Shown: in pieces, positions 23,382 through 32,255 of the stretch
How the letters are laid out: every line of letters starts with the position of its first letter
Position numbering within the stretch: the stretch's first letter is position 1
Source of the DNA: Actinomycetes bacterium
GTDB taxonomy: Bacteria > Actinomycetota > CADDZG01 > JAHWKV01
NCBI GenBank assembly: GCA_029263075.1
Contig: JAJCYE010000125.1
Location: forward strand, 1 to 34,276
Direction: 5' to 3'
Length of the DNA stretch: 34,276 nt
The notes under the pieces: model-generated
The model's database searches: none
Seen by the model: the letters and a program-made list of their open reading frames with translations, nothing else
Told to the model about the DNA's origin: nothing
Translations under genes and position numbers: made by a program

Positions 23382-24250
23382 ACCGTTTGGGGCAGAAGCT
23401 GGACGAGGCCCTGTGGGGCCCCGAGACCGCCGTGCGCCTGGTGTTCGTCCAGACCGGACTCGCCTTGCTGATAGGAATCAGGGTGGCTTTCGGTCCTTAC
23501 CACAAGCTCGCGGGGACCCCGGCAGCCCTGTTCGATCCGGTCCCGATCCTCGCGTTTTTGGGCGGGATGCCCGGAGAGGGGGTCATCGTGGCCCTCCAGG
23601 TGACGGGCTCCCTGGCGGCGGCGGCCGCGGTGTGGAGAAGGTATCCGAGGGTGAGCTTCGGGTTGGCGTGGTTCTGCTATCTGGTGCTCGCCGGCCTGTT
23701 CAGCAGCCGGGGCAAAGTGATGCACAACGACCTGCTGCTCCTGTGGACCGCGGTCCCTTTTTTGCTGGCGCCGGTCGTGGTTGCCCGTGGCGACACCGAA
23801 CCGCGCCGGGAGTACGGTTGGCCGGTTCGTTCCTCGGCGGTCATCGCCGCGTTGATCTACGGGCTGGCCGGCTACCACAAACTCGGCCGCTCCGGCCTGG
23901 ACTGGGCATTCGGTGACAACCTGCGGTACGTGCTTTTGTGGGGTCCGGCGTACGGACCCGTCCGCTGGGGGGAGGCCGCCCGGTGGGTGGCCGAGCGCTG
24001 GTGGGCGTTCAAAGGGGCAAGCGCATTCAGCCTGCTGTTCGAGTTGACGTTTCCGGTGGTGGTGTTCTGGCGGAGGCTCCAGCCGCTATATGCCGTGATA
24101 GCGCTCGTACTCCACGGGGCGACTTGGGTTTTTCTCGGGCTCGACTACTGGGCCTGGGCGGCCACCGCCCTGCTGGTGTTCGTCGATTGGCCGGTGGTGA
24201 TTGCCTCCCTGACTGGTCCGCCGTCCGCCTCCGCCGGGCGCGGCGCATGA
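23378..24250 (+). CDS. HTTM-like integral membrane protein
   Basis: The 290-residue polytopic protein starts at GTG 23378 (GTGA overlap). It has about seven to eight hydrophobic helices and features of the HTTM (vitamin-K gamma-carboxylase-like) family: an early helix with RVAFGPYHKL, a conserved HND in SRGKVMHNDLLLLWTAVPFL, and YGLAGYHKLGRSGLDWAFGD. The carboxylase lysine and epoxidation chemistry are not established for bacterial members, whose roles are unknown. As last gene of the envelope operon it may act on the same lipid-linked product. A hairpin follows six bases after the stop. DoxX-like is the alternative assignment. Confidence 0.65.
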   Translation: MNRLGQKLDEALWGPETAVRLVFVQTGLALLIGIRVAFGPYHKLAGTPAALFDPVPILAFLGGMPGEGVIVALQVTGSLAAAAAVWRRYPRVSFGLAWFCYLVLAGLFSSRGKVMHNDLLLLWTAVPFLLAPVVVARGDTEPRREYGWPVRSSAVIAALIYGLAGYHKLGRSGLDWAFGDNLRYVLLWGPAYGPVRWGEAARWVAERWWAFKGASAFSLLFELTFPVVVFWRRLQPLYAVIALVLHGATWVFLGLDYWAWAATALLVFVDWPVVIASLTGPPSASAGRGA

Positions 24251-24255
24251 TCTGG

Positions 24256-24274
24256 GGACCCCGGGAAGGGGTCC
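24256..24274 (+). terminator. Hairpin after envelope operon
   Basis: GGACCCC (24256-24262), loop GGGAA, GGGGTCC (24268-24274): a perfect 7-bp GC-rich stem just after the HTTM stop at 24250. There is no T-tract, as is common for high-GC actinobacterial terminators. The remaining ~110 bases to pyrG show only the pyrG -10 box. Confidence 0.55.
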
Positions 24275-24360
24275 GGTCCGGCGCAGGCGGGCACGAACAA
24301 GCCCAACCGGGCAGCCGGATCAAAACCGGTCCGCGAACAAATCTCGTCAAGTTCAGATGA

Positions 24361-26139
<1,779 letters not shown>

Positions 26140-26154
26140 CCCCCGGCTCCTGAC

Positions 26155-26160
26155 TACAAT
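26155..26160 (+). promoter_or_regulatory. -10 box for leaderless nudix-ald transcript
   Basis: TACAAT, a near-perfect -10 hexamer, lies at exactly -12 to -7 from the ATG at 26167, flanked by the short inverted repeat CTGA/TCAG. It is the clearest leaderless promoter in the window. Confidence 0.6.
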
Positions 26161-26166
26161 CAGACT

Positions 26167-26724
26167 ATGACCGGCAATCGCGAAAGACTCGGCTCCGAAA
26201 TCGTCTACGACGCCGGCTTCTTCAAGGTGGTCAAGGAAGCGGTCAAACTTCCCGACGGGCAAGTTCGTGACTACCACTTCTGCAAACACCCGGGAGCGGT
26301 CGCAGTGGTCCCGGTCGACGACGATGGCCGCATCCTCATGGTTCGCCAGTTCCGCCAGGCCTGTGATGACGCCCTCTTGGAGATCCCTGCCGGCAAGATT
26401 GACCCGGGCGAGGACCCCTGGGTCTGCGGCCGGCGAGAGCTTCTGGAGGAGACCGGATACGAGTGCGGCGACCTGGACCTTTTAAGCAGCTTTTATCCGA
26501 GCCCCGGTATGACCGACGAAAAGACCCATGTTTTTGTCGGCCGTGAACTGAAGATCGTCGCCCCGGCGCCTACCCATGACGGCGGCGAACCCCTGTCGCT
26601 GGAGTGGATGGGTAGGGATGAGGCGTTCGATGCCATTGAGGATGGCCGGATCGTTGACGGCAAGAGCATCATCGGCATCACGCTCTACCAGATGATGCTG
26701 GCCAAACACGAGCTGCACGAATGA
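26167..26724 (+). CDS. Nudix hydrolase, ADP-ribose pyrophosphatase type
   Basis: The 185-residue protein has a complete Nudix box, G-x5-E-x7-REL-x-EE-x-GY, in GKIDPGEDPWVCGRRELLEE plus TGY (about 77-99). An N-terminal strand region (VYDAGFFKVVKEAVKLPDG) is typical of ADP-ribose pyrophosphatases, and an SFYPSPGMTDE loop follows the box as in that family. It should split ADP-ribose into AMP and ribose-5-phosphate; the orthologue after pyrG in mycobacteria is Rv1700, characterised as an ADPRase. ATGA overlap couples it to ald. NAD turnover may link it with nadK, but that is inference. Confidence 0.92.
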   Translation: MTGNRERLGSEIVYDAGFFKVVKEAVKLPDGQVRDYHFCKHPGAVAVVPVDDDGRILMVRQFRQACDDALLEIPAGKIDPGEDPWVCGRRELLEETGYECGDLDLLSSFYPSPGMTDEKTHVFVGRELKIVAPAPTHDGGEPLSLEWMGRDEAFDAIEDGRIVDGKSIIGITLYQMMLAKHELHE

Positions 26725-27830
26725 TCGTAGGGGTCCCCACCGAACTCAAGAATCACGAGTATCGGGTGGCCCTGACCCCGGCCGGCGTTAGGGAGTTGAC
26801 CTCCGCCGGACACCAGGTCCTGGTGGAGATAGGCGCCGGCACCGGATCCCGCATTCCCGACGAGGCCTACGTAGGGGCAGGTGCGACCATGACCGACGTG
26901 GACGACGTCTGGGTTCGCTCCGAGCTGATCCTCAAGGTGAAAGAACCGGTTGCCGCCGAGTTCCACCGTATGCGGTCCGGCCAGATCCTGTTCACCTACC
27001 TCCACCTGGCTGCCAGCCGCACGGTAACCGAGGCAATGCTCAATTCCGGTATCGCGGGGGTGGCCTACGAGACGGTTCAGGACGCCCAGGGCCGCCTGCC
27101 TCTGCTGGCGCCGATGAGCGAGGTGGCGGGTCGAATGGCCCCCCAGGTCGGAGCAACGTTGCTGGAGAAGGAGCACGGCGGACGCGGGATCCTGCTGGGA
27201 GGAGTCTCCGGGGTCTACCCGGCCAAGGTCATAGTGCTGGGCGCCGGGATGGCGGGGGCAAACGCCGCTTGGCTGGCGCAGGGCATGGAAGCGGAGGTCG
27301 TGGTGCTGGATCGCAGCATCGACCGGCTTCGCTATATCGACTCCATCCATAAGGGCCGCATCCTGACCCTGACGTCCAACCAGACGACCATCGAGGAGTC
27401 GGTGCGAAGCGCGGACCTGGTGATCGGCGCCGTGCTGGTGGCCGGCGCCCTTGCGCCCCGGCTGGTGACCAAGGAGCAGATTTCGTCGATGAAGCCCGGG
27501 GCCGTGGTGATCGACATCTCGATCGATCAGGGTGGCTGTTTTGAGACCTCCCGTATGACCACCCACTCGGATCCGACCTACATCGTGGACGAGGTGGTGC
27601 ACTACTGCGTCGGCAACATGCCGGGGGCCGTGCCGCACACCTCCACCTACGCCCTGACGAACGCCACCCTGCCCTACGCGCTGGATCTGGCGAACAAGGG
27701 ACTTCTGGGGGCCTGCATGGACGACCCGGCCCTCGCGAAGGGTCTCAACACCCTCAACGGCGTTCTGGTGAATGAACCGGTCGCCTCCGCTCACGGGCTG
27801 GGCTTCCGGCCTGCATCTGAGGTCTTTTAG
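26721..27830 (+). CDS. ald: Alanine dehydrogenase
   Basis: The 369-residue enzyme interconverts L-alanine and pyruvate with NAD. Motifs include [20 protein letters not shown] (substrate Arg15), ELILKVKEP (Lys near 75), [14 protein letters not shown] (His near 96), the NAD-binding [17 protein letters not shown] (about 170-186) and [17 protein letters not shown] (catalytic Asp). The length is that of the family. It starts at ATG 26721 within the nudix stop. In Streptomyces ald also belongs to this neighbourhood. It ends just before a hairpin. Confidence 0.96.
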   Translation: MIVGVPTELKNHEYRVALTPAGVRELTSAGHQVLVEIGAGTGSRIPDEAYVGAGATMTDVDDVWVRSELILKVKEPVAAEFHRMRSGQILFTYLHLAASRTVTEAMLNSGIAGVAYETVQDAQGRLPLLAPMSEVAGRMAPQVGATLLEKEHGGRGILLGGVSGVYPAKVIVLGAGMAGANAAWLAQGMEAEVVVLDRSIDRLRYIDSIHKGRILTLTSNQTTIEESVRSADLVIGAVLVAGALAPRLVTKEQISSMKPGAVVIDISIDQGGCFETSRMTTHSDPTYIVDEVVHYCVGNMPGAVPHTSTYALTNATLPYALDLANKGLLGACMDDPALAKGLNTLNGVLVNEPVASAHGLGFRPASEVF

Positions 27831-27855
27831 CCCCCGGTTTTAGCCGGCTGGGGCT
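27829..27855 (+). terminator. Hairpin after ald
   Basis: AGCCCC pairs with GGGGCT and CGG with CCG around the loop TTTTAG, with a GCT bulge on the right arm. The hairpin begins within the ald stop codon. No T-tract follows. Confidence 0.5.
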
Positions 27856-27935
27856 CTGCCTGTTGCCGCTGTCGTCTTCCTGCAGGACCCGAGTTGGCGC
27901 TCAGGTTGACTCCGGCTTGGGGAAAAGGATGCAAT

Positions 27936-27966
27936 TAGGATCCGGAATCCCCTCAAACCCAGGAGG
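27936..27966 (+). promoter_or_regulatory. -10 box and strong RBS of lipoprotein gene
   Basis: TAGGAT (27936-27941) is a TANNNT-type -10 box. It is followed by a leader with AGGAGG at 27961-27966, five bases before the ATG at 27972. Unlike most first genes here, this one has a conventional leader with a perfect Shine-Dalgarno. Confidence 0.5.
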
Positions 27967-27971
27967 AATAA

Positions 27972-28574
27972 ATGGCGGAAGGCTCTTTGTTCGGCATCAC
28001 CAAGGCAATAACCCGGCGGTCACGGTCGAAGCGTTTGAGCCTGGGGCTCGTCGCTCTGGGTCTGGTGGCGTCCGGTTGTTCGGGCGGCGGGGGAGATGTG
28101 GATGTTACCTACCGGCAACTCGGCTACTTCACCGACTACCAGGCGACTGCCGGGAGCGTCAGTACGCCGGGGGGTAGCGGCGTCTACGTCCTGTACCGCA
28201 TAACCGGCGTCGACAACGGCTCCGGCGGCGACTTCGCCCTGAACCCGAACCGCTTCAGCGCCGACGGGTCCAAAGAACATGCCGCCCACGAGGCACCGCT
28301 GTTGGGTGACTCCTTGCTACCCACGGTTTCAGTGGAAGCGGGCGAGTCCGAGAGTGACAATCTGGGCTGCATCATCCTCGTAGCCCGGGTCAAGGACGCC
28401 GAAAAGACCTTCGGGAACTTCGCCGGGACCACGGTTCCCGTGGACCTCGGTTACGAGAAGACCGGGGATACCACGGTTAAGGCTGAGAGAGAGGGCACCA
28501 ACACCGGCTTTACGTTCCTGCAGTCTCCCGGGCCGGAGGCGGTCCAGAAGGAGTGCAGCGAGGGCAGGTCTTAG
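27972..28574 (+). CDS. Putative lipoprotein
   Basis: The 200-residue protein has a basic N-terminus (TRRSRSKR), a hydrophobic stretch and a lipobox LVASGC with Cys36, followed by a Ser/Gly linker. The mature part (about 45-195) looks beta-rich (VDVTYRQLGYFTDYQATAGS; GVYVLYRITGVDNGSGGDFA; TTVPVDLGYEKTGDTT), somewhat like the immunoglobulin-like DUF4352 domain of Gram-positive lipoproteins. That assignment is tentative. The N-terminal ~20 residues before the hydrophobic core are long for a signal peptide. It stands alone between two hairpins with its own promoter. Confidence 0.7.
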   Translation: MAEGSLFGITKAITRRSRSKRLSLGLVALGLVASGCSGGGGDVDVTYRQLGYFTDYQATAGSVSTPGGSGVYVLYRITGVDNGSGGDFALNPNRFSADGSKEHAAHEAPLLGDSLLPTVSVEAGESESDNLGCIILVARVKDAEKTFGNFAGTTVPVDLGYEKTGDTTVKAEREGTNTGFTFLQSPGPEAVQKECSEGRS

Positions 28575-28598
28575 CCCGTAACCATTTGCCAAAACGTG

Positions 28599-28625
28599 CC
28601 GGCCGGCGGATTATCCGCCGGCCGG
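28599..28625. terminator. Perfect 12-bp hairpin after lipoprotein gene
   Basis: CCGGCCGGCGGA (28599-28610), loop TTA, TCCGCCGGCCGG (28614-28625). The stem is fully complementary and GC-rich, the strongest in the window. AAAA lies before the left arm, so a T-run would follow on the minus strand; it may act in both directions. Confidence 0.75.
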
Positions 28626-28682
28626 TTGCGTAACCGGTCCCCGGCTGGCTCGGGGATTGTTGCTTCGCCCCCGGCACGCTGG

Positions 28683-28688
28683 TAACGT
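28683..28688 (+). promoter_or_regulatory. -10 box for leaderless rlpA-type gene
   Basis: TAACGT (TANNNT) is at exactly -12 to -7 from the GTG at 28695. Only CGGGGG separates box and start codon. Confidence 0.45.
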
Positions 28689-28694
28689 CGGGGG

Positions 28695-29816
28695 GTGATT
28701 TCCCGGCTTGGGCCCTCGCTCATGTCGCTGCGGCGTTGCTCGCTGGTAGTTCTCCTCCTGGCAGGATCCCTTGTCTTGCTGCCCGGTGGGCCGGCACTCG
28801 CGGACGACCTCGACGCAATCCGAAAACAACTTTCCGACGCCAACGCGGCAACTGCGCGGGTCCTGAACGAACTAAAGGCCCTGGACGGCCAAATCTTCGA
28901 GGTAAACCGTTCGATCGCCAAGGATGAAAAAGAGGTGGGCCTGACCGAGTCCAGGATCCGGGGCGCCGAGGCGCATATCCGGGACCTTGACGGTGAGATC
29001 CGGACCATTCGTAAGTCGGCCAACGTCCGGGCGGTGCGTATGTACAAGAACGGCCCCAGCAGCATCCTGGCGCCCCTGTTCACGTCGACCACCATGACCG
29101 ACCTGTCCAAGCTCGGCATGTTCTGGGAGAGCCTGGCGAAAAAGGATGGGCAAACGCTCTCCGAGGCAACCCGGTTGAGGGGCCAGCGGGACGAAGAGAA
29201 GGCTGCGCTTGCCAAGACCGTCGAAAATCTGGAAGCCCGGGTGCGGAGCCTGGATGCCCAGCGGGAGAGCCTGAAGACCAGCCGGGAGCGCCGGAGCTCG
29301 TCCCTTCAGGACCTGAAGGTGGCCATCCAAAACGCGATGGATGCCGAAAAAAAGGTTCTGGCCGCCCGGGCTGCGGCCATCAAGAAGCCTGCTCCCGGCC
29401 GCTGTACGCCCGGCCTCCCGGCGCGGGACCAGAGGCTGGCTGCGCTCTTGAACTGGTACTCCCCGGCAACGGGGGGTGCCGGCCTCATGCCGGCAAAGTT
29501 GAGCCCCACCGGCGTGGTTACCACCGGCGACGCATCCTGGTACGGGCCAGGATTTGACGGCTGTCGCAGCGCCAGCGGGGCTACCTTCAGGGCGGCCCAG
29601 TTCACCGGGGCCAGCATCTCTCTGCCTCTTGGAACCATCCTCAAGGTCACCAACGGAGGCAGGGCGGTAATTATCGTGATCACCGACCGGGGTCCGTACG
29701 CCCATGGGCGGGTTCTGGACCTGTCGCAGGCTGCGGCGCAAGCCATCGGGGTGGGCGCCGGTTCCGTCAACATGGAAATTCTTCTCCCCACCGAACCCGC
29801 CCCGCCCTTCCCCTAA
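28695..29816 (+). CDS. Secreted RlpA-like protein with CwlO/PcsB-type coiled coil
   Basis: The 373-residue protein has a signal peptide (CSLVVLLLAGSLVLLPGGPALA) and a long coiled coil (about 38-235) of the PcsB/CwlO kind (LDAIRKQLSDANAATARVLN; RAVRMYKNGPSSILAPLFTS). A C-terminal double-psi beta-barrel of RlpA type follows (about 275-370), with GDASWYGPGFDGCRSASGAT, LPLGTILKVTN, VIITDRGPY-like VIVITDRGPYAHGRVLDLSQ and AAQAIGVGAGSVNMEILL. RlpA proteins are septal lytic transglycosylases or binders of denuded glycan. The barrel's catalytic-type Asp is present in DRGPY. The coiled coil would position the barrel at the septum, as FtsEX does for CwlO/PcsB hydrolases (inference). Confidence 0.88.
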   Translation: MISRLGPSLMSLRRCSLVVLLLAGSLVLLPGGPALADDLDAIRKQLSDANAATARVLNELKALDGQIFEVNRSIAKDEKEVGLTESRIRGAEAHIRDLDGEIRTIRKSANVRAVRMYKNGPSSILAPLFTSTTMTDLSKLGMFWESLAKKDGQTLSEATRLRGQRDEEKAALAKTVENLEARVRSLDAQRESLKTSRERRSSSLQDLKVAIQNAMDAEKKVLAARAAAIKKPAPGRCTPGLPARDQRLAALLNWYSPATGGAGLMPAKLSPTGVVTTGDASWYGPGFDGCRSASGATFRAAQFTGASISLPLGTILKVTNGGRAVIIVITDRGPYAHGRVLDLSQAAAQAIGVGAGSVNMEILLPTEPAPPFP

Positions 29817-29822
29817 GGGGAA
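29808..29822 (+). terminator. Short hairpin spanning the rlpA-type stop
   Basis: TTCCCC (29808-29813), TAA stop as the loop, GGGGAA (29817-29822), followed ten bases later by CTTTTTG. A weak intrinsic terminator or translation-end hairpin. Confidence 0.4.
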
Positions 29823-29847
29823 TCCCGCACCTTTTTGACCAAAGGAA

Positions 29848-29904
29848 TATGCTTCCTAGGAGGTGTTGTCACTGCTGGAATTTCCCAGTGCGCGGTCGGA
29901 CAAC
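29848..29904 (+). promoter_or_regulatory. Structured leader upstream of DksA-like gene
   Basis: A -10-like TATGCT (29848-29853) is followed by AGGAGGTG (29858-29865), a perfect anti-SD complement with no good ATG or GTG behind it. An inverted repeat GTTGTC (29865-29870)/GACAAC (29899-29904) then encloses CACTG/CAGTG. It may be a small RNA or a leader that controls the gene at 29966. A 13-codon frame from TTG 29866 is the only short ORF. Confidence 0.35.
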
Positions 29905-29965
29905 TAAAATCGCTGGTCAATGTTCCGATCCCGGCGCCCGCCTCTCATATTGAAGGGAATTGGTT

Positions 29966-30313
29966 TTGCTAGAAGAGGACCTGCAGGTAGCCAAAAAGAA
30001 GCTTCTTGAAGAAGAGGCAATCGTGCACGCGGAACTGGCCGATCTGGGTTTTACCGAAGACGGCAAGGTCGATATTCATCTGGATGAAGGCTTTGCCGAT
30101 GCCGCTCAGACCACATCGGAGCGCGCCCGGGTCCTCAGTCTTGCTGAGGGTCTTCAACAGCGGTTAGAGGATGTGCAGGCCGCCCTGGTGCGGATCGAAG
30201 CCGGCACCTACGGCAAGTGCGAGGGGTGTGGCAACAACATTCCGCCCGAGCGTCTGGAAGCCATCCCGGCAGCCAAGTTGTGTATTACCTGCAAGAGCAA
30301 GATCAAGCGCTAA
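29966..30313 (+). CDS. DksA/TraR-family zinc-finger protein
   Basis: The 115-residue protein has a helical hairpin N-terminus (LEEDLQVAKKKLLEEEAIVH; RARVLSLAEGLQQRLEDVQA). It ends in a C4 zinc finger CEGCGNNIPPERLEAIP...CITC with Cys-x2-Cys-x17-Cys-x2-Cys spacing, the DksA/TraR signature. Such proteins bind in the secondary channel of RNA polymerase; the GRIAAGTYG-type motif before the finger (VRIEAGTYGKCEGCG) is present. Acidic tip residues needed for ppGpp/DksA action cannot be judged by eye. TTG 29966 is chosen because AAGGGA at 29953-29958 sits seven bases upstream; the TTG at 29960 is too close to it. Confidence 0.88.
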   Translation: MLEEDLQVAKKKLLEEEAIVHAELADLGFTEDGKVDIHLDEGFADAAQTTSERARVLSLAEGLQQRLEDVQAALVRIEAGTYGKCEGCGNNIPPERLEAIPAAKLCITCKSKIKR

Positions 30314-30322
30314 GTCTCCACC

Positions 30323-30335
30323 GGGGCTTTGCCCC
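30323..30335 (+). terminator. Short hairpin after DksA-like gene
   Basis: GGGGC (30323-30327), loop TTT, GCCCC (30331-30335), ten bases after the stop. A second hairpin, GCGCC-TGAC-GGCGC at 30355-30368, follows. Neither has a T-tract. Confidence 0.4.
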
Positions 30336-30363
30336 ACATCGCCTCGGGAGTTGAGCGCCTGAC

Positions 30364-30417
30364 GGCGCGGCGGACCTCTGATTGTCCAAAGGTCGTTGTC
30401 TTGTGTTCCGCCGCGCC
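30364..30417. repeat. 11-bp perfect inverted repeat around the parA -35 region
   Basis: GGCGCGGCGGA (30364-30374) and TCCGCCGCGCC (30407-30417) are exact reverse complements separated by 32 bases. The proposed -35 element (30396-30401) lies in the loop and the -10 box starts two bases after the right arm. It could form a cruciform or an RNA hairpin in read-through transcripts from the DksA-like gene. Confidence 0.7.
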
Positions 30418-30452
30418 TTAGTATTTGCCGCCCCAGTCAATTTTGTCGACAA
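30396..30452 (+). promoter_or_regulatory. parA promoter with TTGTCGACAA operator
   Basis: TTGTCT (30396-30401) and TAGTAT (30419-30424) with 17-bp spacing form a standard promoter. The perfect palindrome TTGTCGACAA (30443-30452) lies just downstream of the predicted transcription start and touches AAGG (30451-30454), the likely ribosome-binding site of parA. It is a good candidate for autoregulation by the partner protein. Confidence 0.55.
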
Positions 30453-30460
30453 GGCGGCTT

Positions 30461-31588
30461 GTGGATAACCCGAACCCATACTCTTCGCAACACCTCTTGG
30501 CGGAGCTATTCCCTCCCGACGACCCCTTGGAGGAGAGCGGATCCCTTCAGGATCGGCCCCTTCAAGCCCCGGCTGCCGCTCCTGCGCCGGTGACGAAGGC
30601 CGGGCCGCGCGCCCGGCGGGCGTCCTCCAAGTCATCCAAGGTTCCCGTCAAGGGTCCAGCCAAGGCCGCGCCCGCGGTGGCGACCCCGGCGGCGACCCCG
30701 GCGGCGACCGCCACTGTGCGGTCTCAAGTCCCCGCTGCGGCCCCGGCACCCCAAGCCCCGGTAAGCGATCCGACCGTGCCTTCGCCGGCGCCCTGGGAGC
30801 AGCGGGAGCGGTATCGGGCTCTTGGGCAAGTTGTGGCGGTGGTCAACCAGAAGGGGGGTGTCGGCAAAACAACGAGCACTATCAACCTGGGCGCGGCTCT
30901 CGCCGAGCAGGGCTCCCGGGTTTTGCTGGTGGACTTCGACCCCCAGGGCGCCCTGTCGGTTGGACTGGGATTGAACCCGAACGAGATCGAGGTCAGCATT
31001 TACGACCTCCTGCTGGACCGGACCGTCTCGTTGCCCCAGGTGGTTGTCCCCAGCCGCGTGCCCGGCCTGGACCTGGTGCCCTCGAACATAGATCTCTCTG
31101 CGGCGGAGGTTGTCCTGGTCTCCGAGGTGGCCCGGGAGCAGCTCCTAAAGCGTTGCCTGGAGCCGGCCCAGAAGATCTACGACTACATCCTGATCGACTG
31201 CCCGCCCTCCTTGGGGCTGCTGACGGTAAATGCCCTCACCGCGGCCGACTCGGTGATCATCCCGCTGGAGTGCGAGTACTTCGCCCTGCGCGGCATGGCC
31301 CTGTTGATGGACACGGTGGCCAAGGTTCAAGAGCGCCTGAATCCCGAACTGCGGGTCATGGGCATTGTCGCCACCATGCTAGAGGCCCGGACCATTCACG
31401 GCCGGGAGGTACTCAGCCGGGTGGGGGAGAAGTTCGGGGACAAGCTGTTCAAGACCGTCATCCACAAGACCATCAAGTTCTCCGAGGGATCGGTGGCGGG
31501 GGTTCCCATTTTGAACTACGCCCCTTCGTCCAACGGAGCACAGGAGTACCGGGACCTTGCGCGGGAGGTCGTGGGCCGTGCCTCGTAG
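30461..31588 (+). CDS. parA: ParA-family ATPase with long disordered N-terminus
   Basis: From GTG 30461 the protein has 375 residues. The first ~120 are Ala/Pro/Lys/Ser-rich and probably disordered. The deviant Walker A motif follows as NQKGGVGKTT, then LLVDFDPQGALSVGLG (Walker A'), LIDCPPSLGLLTVNAL (Walker B) and ECEYFALRGMALLMDTV, all standard for ParA/Soj. It should form ATP-dependent dimers on DNA and position a cargo. It corresponds to the orphan parA (Rv1708 type) near scpAB in other actinobacteria, but scpAB is not seen here. TTG 30425 would start upstream of the predicted transcript, so GTG 30461 is preferred. The next gene overlaps by 11 bases. Confidence 0.92.
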   Translation: MDNPNPYSSQHLLAELFPPDDPLEESGSLQDRPLQAPAAAPAPVTKAGPRARRASSKSSKVPVKGPAKAAPAVATPAATPAATATVRSQVPAAAPAPQAPVSDPTVPSPAPWEQRERYRALGQVVAVVNQKGGVGKTTSTINLGAALAEQGSRVLLVDFDPQGALSVGLGLNPNEIEVSIYDLLLDRTVSLPQVVVPSRVPGLDLVPSNIDLSAAEVVLVSEVAREQLLKRCLEPAQKIYDYILIDCPPSLGLLTVNALTAADSVIIPLECEYFALRGMALLMDTVAKVQERLNPELRVMGIVATMLEARTIHGREVLSRVGEKFGDKLFKTVIHKTIKFSEGSVAGVPILNYAPSSNGAQEYRDLAREVVGRAS

Positions 31589-32021
31589 GCCAAGTCTTCC
31601 GGGCGCAGACCTGCTGTTCGGCGGGCCGCCCGAACCCCGCCCCAGCCGCACCGGAACCCCGGAGCCCGCCGCCGAACCCTCCCGCGAGGTAGACGCCACT
31701 CCGGCCCCAGTTTCCGTTCCCTCCCCAACGCCCGAGAAGGTTGCCGCGGCCCCGAGGGCCCGGAGGGCCCCGGCAGCAAAGCCTGCGGCGGCGAAGCCCG
31801 TCCCGGGAACGAGCCGCCCACGGCATGAGGAGAAGGTCACTTTCTATTGCACGGACTCCGACCTGACCCGGTTGGAAGCCGCCCGTCTGGACCTGCGGGC
31901 CAACCACCGGTTGGCCTCCGATCGGGGCCGGATCGTCAGGGCGGCCATCGCCGAAATCCTCGACGACTTCGACGCCAGGGGAGCCGACTCCCTCCTGGTC
32001 AAGCGCCTCTCCTCGGAGTAG
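31578..32021 (+). CDS. Ribbon-helix-helix protein, probable ParA partner
   Basis: The 147-residue protein starts at GTG 31578, nine bases after GGAGG and inside the end of parA. Residues 1-88 are Pro/Ala/Arg-rich and disordered. The C-terminal ~60 form a ribbon-helix-helix pattern: strand EKVTFYC, helix TDSDLTRLEAARLDLRAN, then DRGRIVRAAIAEILDDF. A disordered tail plus RHH dimer is the architecture of ParG and omega, the centromere-binding partners of plasmid ParA proteins. The RHH assignment rests on pattern only; CopG-like regulators look the same. Tight coupling to parA and the nearby TTTGTCGAC sites support a partition or positioning role (inference). Confidence 0.65.
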   Translation: MPRRPSLPGADLLFGGPPEPRPSRTGTPEPAAEPSREVDATPAPVSVPSPTPEKVAAAPRARRAPAAKPAAAKPVPGTSRPRHEEKVTFYCTDSDLTRLEAARLDLRANHRLASDRGRIVRAAIAEILDDFDARGADSLLVKRLSSE

Positions 32022-32038
32022 TTCCCAACCACTAATCC

Positions 32039-32050
32039 ATTTGTCGACAT
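32039..32050. repeat. TTTGTCGAC-type site after the RHH gene
   Basis: ATTTGTCGACAT, 17 bases after the RHH stop, repeats the core of the palindrome in the parA promoter (30441-30454). Confidence 0.4.
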
Positions 32051-32255
32051 GTCTTCTTTGTCGCGTCTATGACTACTTATCGATAAATCCCCTTGTATCT
32101 CTGCTAGGCCCTCCCTTGCACCGATACACCTCTAGGTAAGGTAGAGAGTGATGGTAGCGAAACATTCAAGTATGAGTTGAGGTAAGACCCGGGGCGAGGA
32201 GCCCGGTGGTTGGTTGGGGCAAAAGGCACCCTAGTACCCTTAAATCTAAGGAGAT

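Noticed and set aside
32077-32086. dif or attachment site at TTATCGATAA
   Set aside because: Only a 10-bp palindrome is present; the two 11-bp Xer arms with a 6-bp spacer are not seen and no repeat of it was found at another boundary.
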